This document shows positions 17,775 through 25,002 of a stretch of DNA of 64,000 bases, in pieces (positions within the stretch are counted from its first letter, which is position 1; the number at the start of each line of letters is the position of its first letter). This DNA comes from Flavobacteriales bacterium UBA4422 (GTDB taxonomy: Bacteria > Bacteroidota > Bacteroidia > Flavobacteriales_G > Salibacteraceae). The notes beneath the pieces were generated by a model. That model was not told the DNA's origin and did no database searches. It was given only the letters and a program-made list of their open reading frames with translations. A program made the position numbers and the translations under genes. The stretch covers positions 266,150 to 330,149 of the forward strand of contig DGQE01000031.1 in the NCBI GenBank assembly GCA_002389645.1, written 5' to 3'.

Positions 17775-18698
17775 ATGTCTAAAGAGATCTTCATATTTAT
17801 AGCCGCAGTGCTATTGCTGCTTCCTTTTTTATCAGTATTTGGAGAGCTATCACTTTCAACGCAATTCTTCTTTAGTGCTCCATTCATTCTTTTAATAGGT
17901 ATACCACACGGGGCAATAGATAATGTGCTTCATGCTAAAGAAGCTCCTCATCTGAAAAAATATTTTATTGCAGTTTATGTGCTGATTATTCTTTTGAATG
18001 TGATTCTTTGGACATCTTTTCCGCTCTTGGCTTATCTTCTTTTTTTGATTATTTCAGCCTATCATTTTGGTCAATCCCAATTCTCTCAGTACTTCAGATA
18101 TCAGCATCTGATTCATCGACTCATTTACTTCTTTTGGGGTATTGCAATTCTTTCTGCACTCATTCTATTTAACCTTGATGAGATTCATTCATGGATGAAT
18201 GAATATTCCGAATTTTCTGTGTTTGGTCCTATTCATGAGAAGCAAAATGTTGTGTCATTCCTCGGGTTTTCTTCATTTCTAACATTTGGCTTACTGTCTT
18301 TTTTGATGTACAAAAAAGCGTTCTCTGTTCATTCTTTTTTAATGGAGTGCTTGATCTTTTCTTTGATTATTGCCGCCTTCTTTTTAACGCCTTTGGTTAT
18401 TGGATTTACGCTGTATTTCATCATTTTACATTCATTCAAAGTACTTGGCGATGAGTTCCATTTTCTTCGCAAGGAAAAAGAGGTGAATTCAGTACTTGCA
18501 TTTCTGAGGCTATTGGCTCCTTTCTCTCTCTTGTCATTCTTTGGCCTAGGTCTGTTGTTTGTCTTGATTTACCTCCAACTGCTAGATTTATCGTATGGTT
18601 ACGCCATGTTGATCGTGATTTCTTCCATCACCTTGCCGCATGTGTTTGTAATGGATCATTTCTATAAGTTTTTATTCAAGATTAAATTCTACCAATAA
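17775..18698 (+). CDS. blh: Brp/Blh family beta-carotene 15,15'-dioxygenase
   Basis: Membrane enzyme that cleaves beta-carotene to two retinals, providing the rhodopsin chromophore. About 307 residues with eight or so hydrophobic helices. The family motif GIPHGAIDNVL (about 42-52) holds the first iron-ligand His; further conserved His residues sit in SAYHFGQSQFS (about 97-107), FIILHSFK and LPHVFVMDH near the C-terminus. The frame opens at a GTG inside the upstream hairpin (17760), but the ATG at 17775 leaves a normal N-terminus. It lies 44 bases after the rhodopsin stop, in the arrangement usual for marine Bacteroidota, and is expected to depend on read-through of the hairpin. Confidence 0.93.
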   Translation: MSKEIFIFIAAVLLLLPFLSVFGELSLSTQFFFSAPFILLIGIPHGAIDNVLHAKEAPHLKKYFIAVYVLIILLNVILWTSFPLLAYLLFLIISAYHFGQSQFSQYFRYQHLIHRLIYFFWGIAILSALILFNLDEIHSWMNEYSEFSVFGPIHEKQNVVSFLGFSSFLTFGLLSFLMYKKAFSVHSFLMECLIFSLIIAAFFLTPLVIGFTLYFIILHSFKVLGDEFHFLRKEKEVNSVLAFLRLLAPFSLLSFFGLGLLFVLIYLQLLDLSYGYAMLIVISSITLPHVFVMDHFYKFLFKIKFYQ

Positions 18699-18867
18699 AA
18701 AAACGCTACCATTTAGTAACCGAAAGCCTCAAGAAATGCTTGTCCATTTTTTATGCAAAGGTCTCTGTCAAAAAAGCAAGAGAGACTTGGTTGGAAAAAC
18801 CTGGTTTCAATACTTTTTATTTCAGAATTGGATTGTTTTTTGTTCCTGCTAATGAATGGCTGAATCC

Positions 18868-19800
18868 TTAGTCAAGCAATTGACTAAATAACTCCTGCAT
18901 GACAAGCTTCGGCTTCCTATCAGTTCTAAAAAGCCCCCAATGTTTCTCTGGCTCTAATGGCTCAGGAGAGCCTTTCCATTCTTCGTCAAAGGCTTCAAAA
19001 ATGAATGTCAAAACACCTTGTTCATCGCTCCAATTTACTAGTTGCTTATAATAGGTGCGCTGGAGTTCTTCGCTTACATTATGAGGCTCGATTCCCCGTC
19101 CATTAGAGTTTGTAGCCCATCCTGCCTCAGTTATAATGACAGATTTATGCGGGTACTTATCAGCTACAGCATTGAAATTATCCTGGGTGAAGGTTAACCC
19201 ATCTTCAATTCCTTTATACTCCCAAACGGGATAGGTATGAATCGAAATAAAATCTACTAAATCAACAAGAGGTTCAAGCTTATCTAACCAAGGTGCATAG
19301 TTGTCGCAGAACGTTACGGGTTGATGCGTGCCATCCTTTATCCATTTAACATAACCCATAATTCTTTCTACAGGAACGAGGTGGTCTGTCCATTCTACAG
19401 CAGCCTCATTGCCAGCTGATAGAGAAAAGATTATTTGAGGGTATCGATTAGCTAGCCTTATTAGTTTTCGAACATTATTCTGATTCTGAATTATGTTGCT
19501 CGCTAATTGCTCATCCGAATACACACCACCCCATTCACAATTGTGATTACTTACCTCAGCCACGATATATACCCCTAACATGACCCTGAAATTTAAATCC
19601 TCCGTTTCTAATACGTCAAGCACAGTTTCCGCATGGGGATCACAATCATATAAACGCAAATACTCCCAGTGGCCTTGAAGCAGAAGTAGGTCTTCTTTTA
19701 TTTCTTCATAGGATGGGAAAATTCCTGTTTCAGGACTTTGCCCATTTCTAAAACCGGAATAACAAATGGCTCTGCCAAAAGGAAGTTCTAATCTATTCAT
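18868..19800 (-). CDS. GH17-like glycoside hydrolase (beta-1,3-glucan type), copy A
   Basis: A 310-residue TIM-barrel protein resembling GH17 glucanases. The probable acid/base is Glu132 in SLSAGNEAAVEW and the nucleophile Glu225 in VIITEAGWATN, at the ends of strands 4 and 7 as in clan GH-A. ISIHTYPVWEY and LTFIFEAFDEEWKG fit the aromatic barrel end. There is no signal peptide or lipobox, so the protein is predicted cytosolic, unlike typical laminarinases. It starts 25 bases after the end of a second GH17-like gene and is presumably cotranscribed with it. Substrate (laminarin oligosaccharides, or a transglycosylase role) is inferred from the family only. Confidence 0.8.
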   Translation of the reverse strand: MNRLELPFGRAICYSGFRNGQSPETGIFPSYEEIKEDLLLLQGHWEYLRLYDCDPHAETVLDVLETEDLNFRVMLGVYIVAEVSNHNCEWGGVYSDEQLASNIIQNQNNVRKLIRLANRYPQIIFSLSAGNEAAVEWTDHLVPVERIMGYVKWIKDGTHQPVTFCDNYAPWLDKLEPLVDLVDFISIHTYPVWEYKGIEDGLTFTQDNFNAVADKYPHKSVIITEAGWATNSNGRGIEPHNVSEELQRTYYKQLVNWSDEQGVLTFIFEAFDEEWKGSPEPLEPEKHWGLFRTDRKPKLVMQELFSQLLD

Positions 19801-19825
19801 ACGCTATGATCTGGTGATGCTTGGT

Positions 19826-20707
19826 TTAGTATTTTAATTGCTCGTTCTTATCCCATAAACCCCAGAATGCGCCAACATCCCCTTCGTCTCCAATTTTCCA
19901 AGGCTCATCAAAAGAGGAGAAATAAAATGATTTAATATTATCTGCTTTTGTCCAAAGCTGAGTATCTAAAAAGTAGCGAATAGCGCTTTCCTCAGATGGA
20001 ACAGCTCCATGAAATGATTGACCCCTATTAGGCCACCCTGTTTCGGATATGATAACTTTTTTTCCATTGGCAACACGAACCGTTCTGCGATACATATCCT
20101 GCATATACATTAATGAATAATCTATGTGACAGCCTTCCCAAAACGGATAACAGTTTGCTAAAATCACGTCACAAGCTTCAGTGATTTTCGGACGATTTTC
20201 AAATTCATAGTAAGCATCTACATAGCCGACAGGTAAATTGGGGATTTCATTTTTAACTTGATGTATATATTCCAAAAGTCGCTCTTCTGACAGGTCTTCA
20301 CGATACATCACTTCATTGCCGACTGCAATAATATTCGCATAGCCTTCTTTGGCAATTTTTAAAAGGTTTTCAATCTCAATAGCATTCTTGTCCTCTTCCT
20401 TTCCTAGCCACGCGCCAACGAGGGTTTTGATACCCATTTCATGCGCAATTTTGGGAATCATTTCATTGCCTTCTGTGCAAGAAAATGATCGAATCCACTT
20501 GACATGAGGTTTGATGATGGCCATTCTTCTCCTAATTTGATCTTCAGAAATTGGCTCTCCGGGTTCCTGTCCTTCTAAGTATGGGCTAAAACCTATTCCA
20601 TGCATTCCTTCATTTAGCACCTTGCTAAACATGGACTTAGATTCGTTTTTACTTAACTCAGTTAGGTTTGTGGTAAGAGAAAGGATATGGTCTTGCTTGC
20701 GTGACAT
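19826..20707 (-). CDS. GH17-like glycoside hydrolase, copy B
   Basis: A 293-residue paralogue of the downstream copy A, with catalytic candidates Glu132 (IIAVGNEVMYRED) and Glu222 (VIISETGWPNRG); the latter matches the classic GH17 nucleophile motif. The barrel-top motif GIGFSPYLEGQEPG near residue 38 and YFSSFDEPWKIGDEG near the C-terminus are also typical. No export signal, so cytosolic. First gene of a two-gene minus-strand unit; the promoter would lie in 20708-20875, which it shares with a divergent regulator pair. No SusC/SusD genes are nearby, so this is not an ordinary polysaccharide utilisation locus. Confidence 0.8.
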   Translation of the reverse strand: MSRKQDHILSLTTNLTELSKNESKSMFSKVLNEGMHGIGFSPYLEGQEPGEPISEDQIRRRMAIIKPHVKWIRSFSCTEGNEMIPKIAHEMGIKTLVGAWLGKEEDKNAIEIENLLKIAKEGYANIIAVGNEVMYREDLSEERLLEYIHQVKNEIPNLPVGYVDAYYEFENRPKITEACDVILANCYPFWEGCHIDYSLMYMQDMYRRTVRVANGKKVIISETGWPNRGQSFHGAVPSEESAIRYFLDTQLWTKADNIKSFYFSSFDEPWKIGDEGDVGAFWGLWDKNEQLKY

Positions 20708-20848
20708 AGTTCAGATTCAATGTTGCAGAATGCTTATAGTTAATTTCACCAAAAGTAGTCATAAAGTTATTTTGACTGCTTTGATCAGGAAAAATTATCA
20801 CCATTTTATCAAAACAGCCCAATAGTGCATCGTCTTAGATATTTCCAT

Positions 20849-20869
20849 TTACTTTGTAATTCAAAGTGA
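20849..20869. promoter_or_regulatory. Inverted-repeat operator candidate overlapping a -7-like element
   Basis: TTACTTTG (20849-20856) and CAAAGTGA (20862-20869) form an inverted repeat around TAATT with one mismatch. It lies seven bases before the ATG at 20876 and includes a TTACTTTG sequence close to TAnnTTTG, so a bound repressor would block transcription. The wHTH protein encoded two genes on is the obvious candidate ligand. Confidence 0.45.
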
Positions 20870-20875
20870 AATCTT

Positions 20876-21520
20876 ATGAATCAGACCAACGAATCGCTTG
20901 ATGCGCTAAAAGACATTAAGTCATTAATGGAAAGAAGCTCGCGTTTTATCTCTTTAAGTGGATTGGCCGGGGTGTTTAATGGTGTGTTTGCATTAATTGG
21001 AGCTGCTGCCGCTTATTGGCGAGTAAACTTGGCCCCGTGGGCGGTTCGTGATACGGATACACCTTTTGGCACAGGTAGAATAGTGAATATTGACGCTGAT
21101 GTAGCGCTCTTTCTTGGCATCGATGCTTTCATTGTGCTATTGGCCTCAATACTGGTATCGTATTATTTTACAAAACAGAAAGCATCGCGCAAACAACAGC
21201 CTCTGTGGGGGACATATAGCAGGCATATGCTTATCAACCTGAGTATTCCTTTGGTTACTGGTGGGTTATTCTGCATGTTGTTGTTTTCACATGGTTTGAT
21301 TGGATTGATTGCGCCAACTGCGCTTATTTTTTATGGTTTATCCCTAGTGAATGCAGGACGATTTAGTCTGGAGGAGATTAGTTATTTGGGATTATCTGAA
21401 ATTGCTCTAGGCCTTTTGAGCTTTATGATGTTAGGATATGGTTTGATTTTTTGGGCTGTTGGTTTTGGAATTCTTCATATTGTTTATGGGGTGATAATGT
21501 ATTACCGACACGATCGATGA
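20876..21520 (+). CDS. Conserved membrane protein paired with a wHTH regulator
   Basis: Unrecognised 214-residue integral membrane protein, common in Bacteroidota as the partner of a small winged-helix protein. The first 25 residues are polar and helical (MNQTNESLDALKDIKSLMER), followed by about six hydrophobic helices: residues 28-48, 72-96, 117-136, 138-152, 170-185 and 186-208. No catalytic motif is visible. The stop codon overlaps the ATG of the regulator (ATGA), so both are translated together. By analogy it may sense a membrane signal or sequester the regulator, but nothing in the sequence proves this. Confidence 0.75.
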   Translation: MNQTNESLDALKDIKSLMERSSRFISLSGLAGVFNGVFALIGAAAAYWRVNLAPWAVRDTDTPFGTGRIVNIDADVALFLGIDAFIVLLASILVSYYFTKQKASRKQQPLWGTYSRHMLINLSIPLVTGGLFCMLLFSHGLIGLIAPTALIFYGLSLVNAGRFSLEEISYLGLSEIALGLLSFMMLGYGLIFWAVGFGILHIVYGVIMYYRHDR

Positions 21521-21816
21521 AAGGCATCATCCATCATTTAGATAAAGCTTTTGAGAGCCGGGTTAGATTGGGTTTGATGTCGGTCCTTTCGGTTAATGAA
21601 TGGGTCGATTTTAGCGAGCTTAAGCAGCTGTTGGATGTAACAGATGGGAACTTGGCAAGTCATATTACGGCCTTAGAAAAGAAAGAGTTTGTTGAAGTGC
21701 GTAAGCGCTTTGTAGGAAAAAAGCCAAATACAGCGTTTCGAATTACAAAAGAGGGTAGAAAAGCCTTTGAAAATCATATTCAGGCCTTTGAAAATTTATT
21801 GAAGAGTCAAGGTTAA
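21517..21816 (+). CDS. Winged-helix DNA-binding protein (MarR/ArsR-like)
   Basis: A 99-residue transcription factor. After a short N-terminal helix (IHHLDKAFESRVRLGLMSVL), the helix-turn-helix is WVDFSELKQLLDVTDGNLASHITALEKKEFV (about 28-58), and the wing is VRKRFVGKKPNTAFRITKEGRKAF (about 60-83). It fits the small wHTH family found beside membrane proteins in Bacteroidota. The frame is open further upstream (from 21451), but the ATG at 21517 overlaps the preceding stop as ATGA and gives the family's usual length. Probably autoregulates through the inverted repeat at 20849-20869. Confidence 0.88.
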   Translation: MKGIIHHLDKAFESRVRLGLMSVLSVNEWVDFSELKQLLDVTDGNLASHITALEKKEFVEVRKRFVGKKPNTAFRITKEGRKAFENHIQAFENLLKSQG

Positions 21817-21845
21817 TATTCTAAGCATGTTGTTATTTTTAGCAC

Positions 21846-22631
21846 ATGCATTTCATTCCAGATAATCTCCGTTTTTTAAGAAAACAAAAAGGTTGGACGC
21901 AAGAACAATTTGCGCGTCACTTTGGTGTAAAGCGCTCATTAATTGGGGCATACGAAGAGGGTAGAGCTGATCCGCGAATCTCATTTCTATTGCTTATTTG
22001 TCAAAAATTCGATCTGTCAATGGATCAATTGGTCAGCAGACCCCTGGAAGAAGGTGGTGTTTCTGAAATGATATTCTCGGGATCTAACCTGCGAATTTTA
22101 CCCATAACTATTGAAAAGTCGAGCAATAATGAAACGGCTGCTCTAGTTCCGATTCAGGCATCAGCGGGTTACCTTAATGGTTATGGGGACATAGAATTTA
22201 TTGAGTCACTGCCAATTTTTGACATGCCATACAGTGAGGTTTCAAAAGGAAAGACCTACAGAGTTTTTCAAATAAAAGGTGAAAGCATGCTGCCAATTCT
22301 TCCTAACTCCTATATAATTGGTAGCTACGTAATGGATTGGAGTAACATTAAAAATGATGGGTTGTACATCATCATATCTAAAACAGAAGGAATCGTCTTT
22401 AAACGTGTACTGAATAATTTGGCGGATCAAAAGCTGACGCTGAAGTCAGATAACCCTGAATTTGAAACCTATTCTATCAGCGCGGAGGAAGTAATTGAAG
22501 TTTGGAAAGCAGAAGGTATGACAACCTTTGAGTTTGCAGATCAATCGCTATTAGGACAGCAGGACCTTTTGAGTGAATTGCAATCAATTAAGACAGAAAT
22601 TGAAGCCTTAAAAGGGCAAATTAAAAAATAA
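21846..22631 (+). CDS. XRE-family regulator with S24 (LexA/CI-like) peptidase domain
   Basis: A 261-residue repressor: HTH_3/XRE domain at residues 5-62 (LRKQKGWTQEQFARHFGVKRSLIGAYEEGR), linker, and an S24 peptidase-like domain at about 100-220. The Ser/Lys dyad of self-cleaving repressors is intact: Ser147 in KGESMLPI and Lys186 in GIVFKRV. An Ala-Gly pair at 107-108 (QASAGYLNGYG) is the expected cleavage site. This could give RecA-dependent or other stress-induced autocleavage, as in LexA or CI, but the family also includes stable regulators. A C-terminal coiled coil (LQSIKTEIEALKGQIKK) is extra. One base separates it from the GNAT gene, so they are cotranscribed. Confidence 0.88.
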   Translation: MHFIPDNLRFLRKQKGWTQEQFARHFGVKRSLIGAYEEGRADPRISFLLLICQKFDLSMDQLVSRPLEEGGVSEMIFSGSNLRILPITIEKSSNNETAALVPIQASAGYLNGYGDIEFIESLPIFDMPYSEVSKGKTYRVFQIKGESMLPILPNSYIIGSYVMDWSNIKNDGLYIIISKTEGIVFKRVLNNLADQKLTLKSDNPEFETYSISAEEVIEVWKAEGMTTFEFADQSLLGQQDLLSELQSIKTEIEALKGQIKK

Positions 22632-22632
22632 C

Positions 22633-23379
22633 ATGAGCAAGCAACTAGAAGATAGAAAGGTAGTCTTAAGGCATTTAACACTTAGGGATTATAATGATCT
22701 TAAAGTAGCAATGGAGCAAGCCTATACGGGCAGTAGGATGAGTTATTGGACTGAAGACAGTATTGCGCAATTGCTCGATATTTTTCCTGAGGGGCAACTG
22801 TGCGTTGAAATGAATGGAACAGTTGTAGCAGGTGCACTTTCACTTATTATAGATTATGACAAATACGGTGATGAGCACACATACAAGGATGTAACAGGGG
22901 ACTATAGTTTTTCAACACACGATAATGATGGTGATGTTCTCTACGGAATAGACGTGTTTGTGCACCCTGAATATCGTGGATTGCGATTGGCGAGAAGGTT
23001 ATACGATGCGCGAAAAGAGTTGTGTGAAAATCTTAACCTTCGGGCTATAATTGCTGGAGGTAGAATTCCAGGATATGGCAAATATGCTGGAGAATTAAGT
23101 CCGAAGGAGTACATTGAGAAAGTACGCGTTAATGAGTTGTACGACCCTATTTTGTCGTTTCAATTGGTCAATAGTTTTCATGTTAGAAGAATCTTGAATA
23201 ATTACTTGGAAGGGGATGTTCAGTCAAAGGAGTATGCCACTTTAATTGAGTGGAACAATATCTATTTTCAAGCCAAAGACAAGCTGATCAATAGAAAAAA
23301 AATCTGTTGTAAGACTCGGGTTGGTTCAATGGCAAATGCGTCCTACGCCATCTCTAGATGCATTAAAAGAGCAAATTGA
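22633..23379 (+). CDS. GNAT N-acetyltransferase half of a split GNAT/carbon-nitrogen hydrolase
   Basis: First half of a normally single polypeptide of about 510 residues, found across Bacteroidota, joining a GNAT acetyltransferase to a nitrilase-superfamily amidohydrolase. The GNAT fold is seen in DVFVHPEYRGLRLARRLYDARKEL (about 111-134), which contains the acetyl-CoA pyrophosphate loop (RGLRLA). Family-like sequence runs to LIEWNNIYFQAKDKLINRKK, after which the frame becomes junk and stops at 23379. Removing one A from the A8 run at 23295-23302 joins this frame to the hydrolase frame, giving 511 residues. The substrate of the fused enzyme is unknown. Confidence 0.85.
   Translation: MSKQLEDRKVVLRHLTLRDYNDLKVAMEQAYTGSRMSYWTEDSIAQLLDIFPEGQLCVEMNGTVVAGALSLIIDYDKYGDEHTYKDVTGDYSFSTHDNDGDVLYGIDVFVHPEYRGLRLARRLYDARKELCENLNLRAIIAGGRIPGYGKYAGELSPKEYIEKVRVNELYDPILSFQLVNSFHVRRILNNYLEGDVQSKEYATLIEWNNIYFQAKDKLINRKKICCKTRVGSMANASYAISRCIKRAN
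23295..23302 (+). other. A8 run at the frameshift junction
   Basis: Eight consecutive A after AG. With seven A the reading continues AGA AAA AAA TCT GTT GTA AGA into the hydrolase frame, producing the family-like junction SVVRLGLVQWQMRP. This is either a homopolymer sequencing error, a real mutation, or a transcriptional slippage site. Confidence 0.8.
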
Positions 23380-24169
23380 ATTTTTTGTAGACGCTGTCGC
23401 GGGATATAATTCGGATTTTGTATTATTTCCAGAGTTGTTTAATGCTCCGCTATTAGCAAAATACAATGACCTAGTCGAGGCTAAAGCCATGAGAGAGTTG
23501 GCATCTTATTCTGAACCTTTATTGGCATATTTTAAAGAATTGGCGGTATCTTATAATGTAAACATTATAACAGGAAGCTATCCTGTGTTAGAAGATGAGA
23601 GGCTCTACAATGTTTCCCATTTATGTCTAAGAGACGGTGCATTCGAAGAGTACCGTAAAATTCATATTACGCCAAGTGAGCTTACAGCATGGGGTATTTC
23701 TGGCGGTAATCATCTTGGCGTCTTTGATACCGACTGTGGTAAGATTGGAATTGTGATATGCTACGATGTCGAATTTCCAGAGTTAGGTCGTTTGTATGCT
23801 GATCAAGGTGTTCAGGTGCTATTTGTACCCTTTCTTACTGATACTCAAAACGGTTATCACCGCGTTAAGCGTTGTGCTCAAGCGCGCGCTATTGAAAACG
23901 AGTACTATGTTGCTATTGCTGGTTGTGTGGGTAACCTGCCCAAAGTCAATAATATGGATATTCAATACGCACAATCTGCAGTGTTTACACCTGCTGATTT
24001 TGCTTTTCCTGAAAATGCCATAAAAGCACAAGCTACTCCGAATACAGAAATGACTCTAATCGTAGATGTAGACCTTGATCTGCTAAGAGAATTGAATACA
24101 AAAGGAAGTGTAAGAAACCTCAGAGATCGTAGAAAGGATCTATATAACCTTAAACTGAAAAAATCTTAG
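23321..24169 (+). CDS. Carbon-nitrogen hydrolase (nitrilase superfamily) half of the split gene
   Basis: C-terminal amidohydrolase part. The catalytic triad is intact: Glu in FVLFPELFNAP, Lys in EEYRKIHITPSE and Cys in IGIVICYDVEFPE, followed by the ARAIENEYYVAIAG strand typical of the family. The visible frame could start at TTG 23321, but homologous sequence (SVVRLG) continues upstream back to the A8 run, so this is not a natural start and the protein is best read as the continuation of the GNAT gene. If the frameshift is real, an independent hydrolase could only be made from a weak internal start. Expected to act on amides or omega-amide-like substrates in the cytosol. Confidence 0.85.
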   Translation: MVQWQMRPTPSLDALKEQIEFFVDAVAGYNSDFVLFPELFNAPLLAKYNDLVEAKAMRELASYSEPLLAYFKELAVSYNVNIITGSYPVLEDERLYNVSHLCLRDGAFEEYRKIHITPSELTAWGISGGNHLGVFDTDCGKIGIVICYDVEFPELGRLYADQGVQVLFVPFLTDTQNGYHRVKRCAQARAIENEYYVAIAGCVGNLPKVNNMDIQYAQSAVFTPADFAFPENAIKAQATPNTEMTLIVDVDLDLLRELNTKGSVRNLRDRRKDLYNLKLKKS

Positions 24170-24230
24170 TGAAAAATTTGTTTTATATGTTCTCGTTTGA
24201 CATTACTTTGCTACTGAAAGAAAATTGAAA

Positions 24231-24581
24231 ATGGCAGCTGGAAAACCACGTATCGCAAAGCACTATGATAAGCTCACCGAGGAACTTATCGCTCAAATAA
24301 AAATTGAATACCCTTTTGGATTTGAAGATTATCTGATTTCGTATAAAAATGCTCAAGGAGTGAAGATTTCAGCTTTGCCATTTGAAACAGAAGAAGTTTA
24401 TTACCTCATTAGAATGACTAAAGCTGAAGCACAGCAAATCATTGAAGAAGATGAAGACTACGATGATGATGGTAATTTGAAAGAAGGTTTTGCTGAAGAA
24501 TCAACGGATGATGATTCAAGTGATGAAGAAGAGGAAGATTCCTACGACAAAGCTGATGATGGTGGTGATTACGAGGATTAG
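24231..24581 (+). CDS. Conserved acidic protein of unknown function
   Basis: A 116-residue protein that I do not recognise as an enzyme; similar short proteins occur in many Bacteroidota and are sometimes mislabelled DNA primase. The first 70 residues are a folded-looking alpha/beta segment (PRIAKHYDKLTEELIAQIKIEYPFGFEDYLISY), and the last 45 are an extremely Asp/Glu/Ser-rich tail. ATG 24231 is preferred over the TTG six bases upstream. Two bases separate its stop from the next gene (CoA-binding protein), so it is in the same transcript. A cytosolic, possibly nucleic-acid-mimicking or chaperone-like role is speculation. Confidence 0.75.
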   Translation: MAAGKPRIAKHYDKLTEELIAQIKIEYPFGFEDYLISYKNAQGVKISALPFETEEVYYLIRMTKAEAQQIIEEDEDYDDDGNLKEGFAEESTDDDSSDEEEEDSYDKADDGGDYED

Positions 24582-24583
24582 TT

Positions 24584-24949
24584 ATGAGTAAGAAAACAGC
24601 AGTAATAGGAGCAAGCAGTAATCCGCAACGTTATAGTTTTCTCGCCACCAATATGCTTCTTGAAAATAAGCACGAGGTTTTGCCTTTGGGTATCAAGAAA
24701 GGAGAGATTAATGGCGAAAACATTATAACCAAATGGCCATCTTCTATAGCAGATCTTGACACCGTGACGATGTATATTGGTCCTAAAAACCAACCGGAGC
24801 ACTACGCTTACATATTAGGGCTAAAGCCTAAGCGAATAATTTTTAATCCAGGAACTGAAAACCCCGAGTTGAGTGCTTTGGCCAACATTCAGGGAATTGA
24901 GACCATTGAAGCATGCACTTTAGTAATGCTCAGAACAAATCAATTCTAA
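24584..24949 (+). CDS. CoA-binding domain protein (YccU-like)
   Basis: A 121-residue Rossmann-fold protein of the CoA_binding_2 family. It starts with VIGASSNPQRYSFLATNMLL (residues 7-26), the glycine-containing nucleotide loop, and continues with HEVLPLGIKKGEINGENII and a C-terminal half KPKRIIFNPGTENPEL. Small stand-alone members bind CoA in the cytosol; their physiological role is unknown. The usual family Cys near the C-terminus appears in IEACTLVML. It directly follows the acidic protein gene, and its last 30 bases or so precede a lipoprotein gene. Confidence 0.87.
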   Translation: MSKKTAVIGASSNPQRYSFLATNMLLENKHEVLPLGIKKGEINGENIITKWPSSIADLDTVTMYIGPKNQPEHYAYILGLKPKRIIFNPGTENPELSALANIQGIETIEACTLVMLRTNQF

Positions 24950-25002
24950 AAAAAACGGTTCTTTTCTCATCAATTTTAAGGGTTCATTGTTTGACAAACA
25001 TG

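Noticed and set aside
18761..18786. Inverted repeat GTCTCT/AGAGAC between blh and the GH17 genes
   Set aside because: Six base pairs with a 14-base loop and no T-run; too weak for a terminator.
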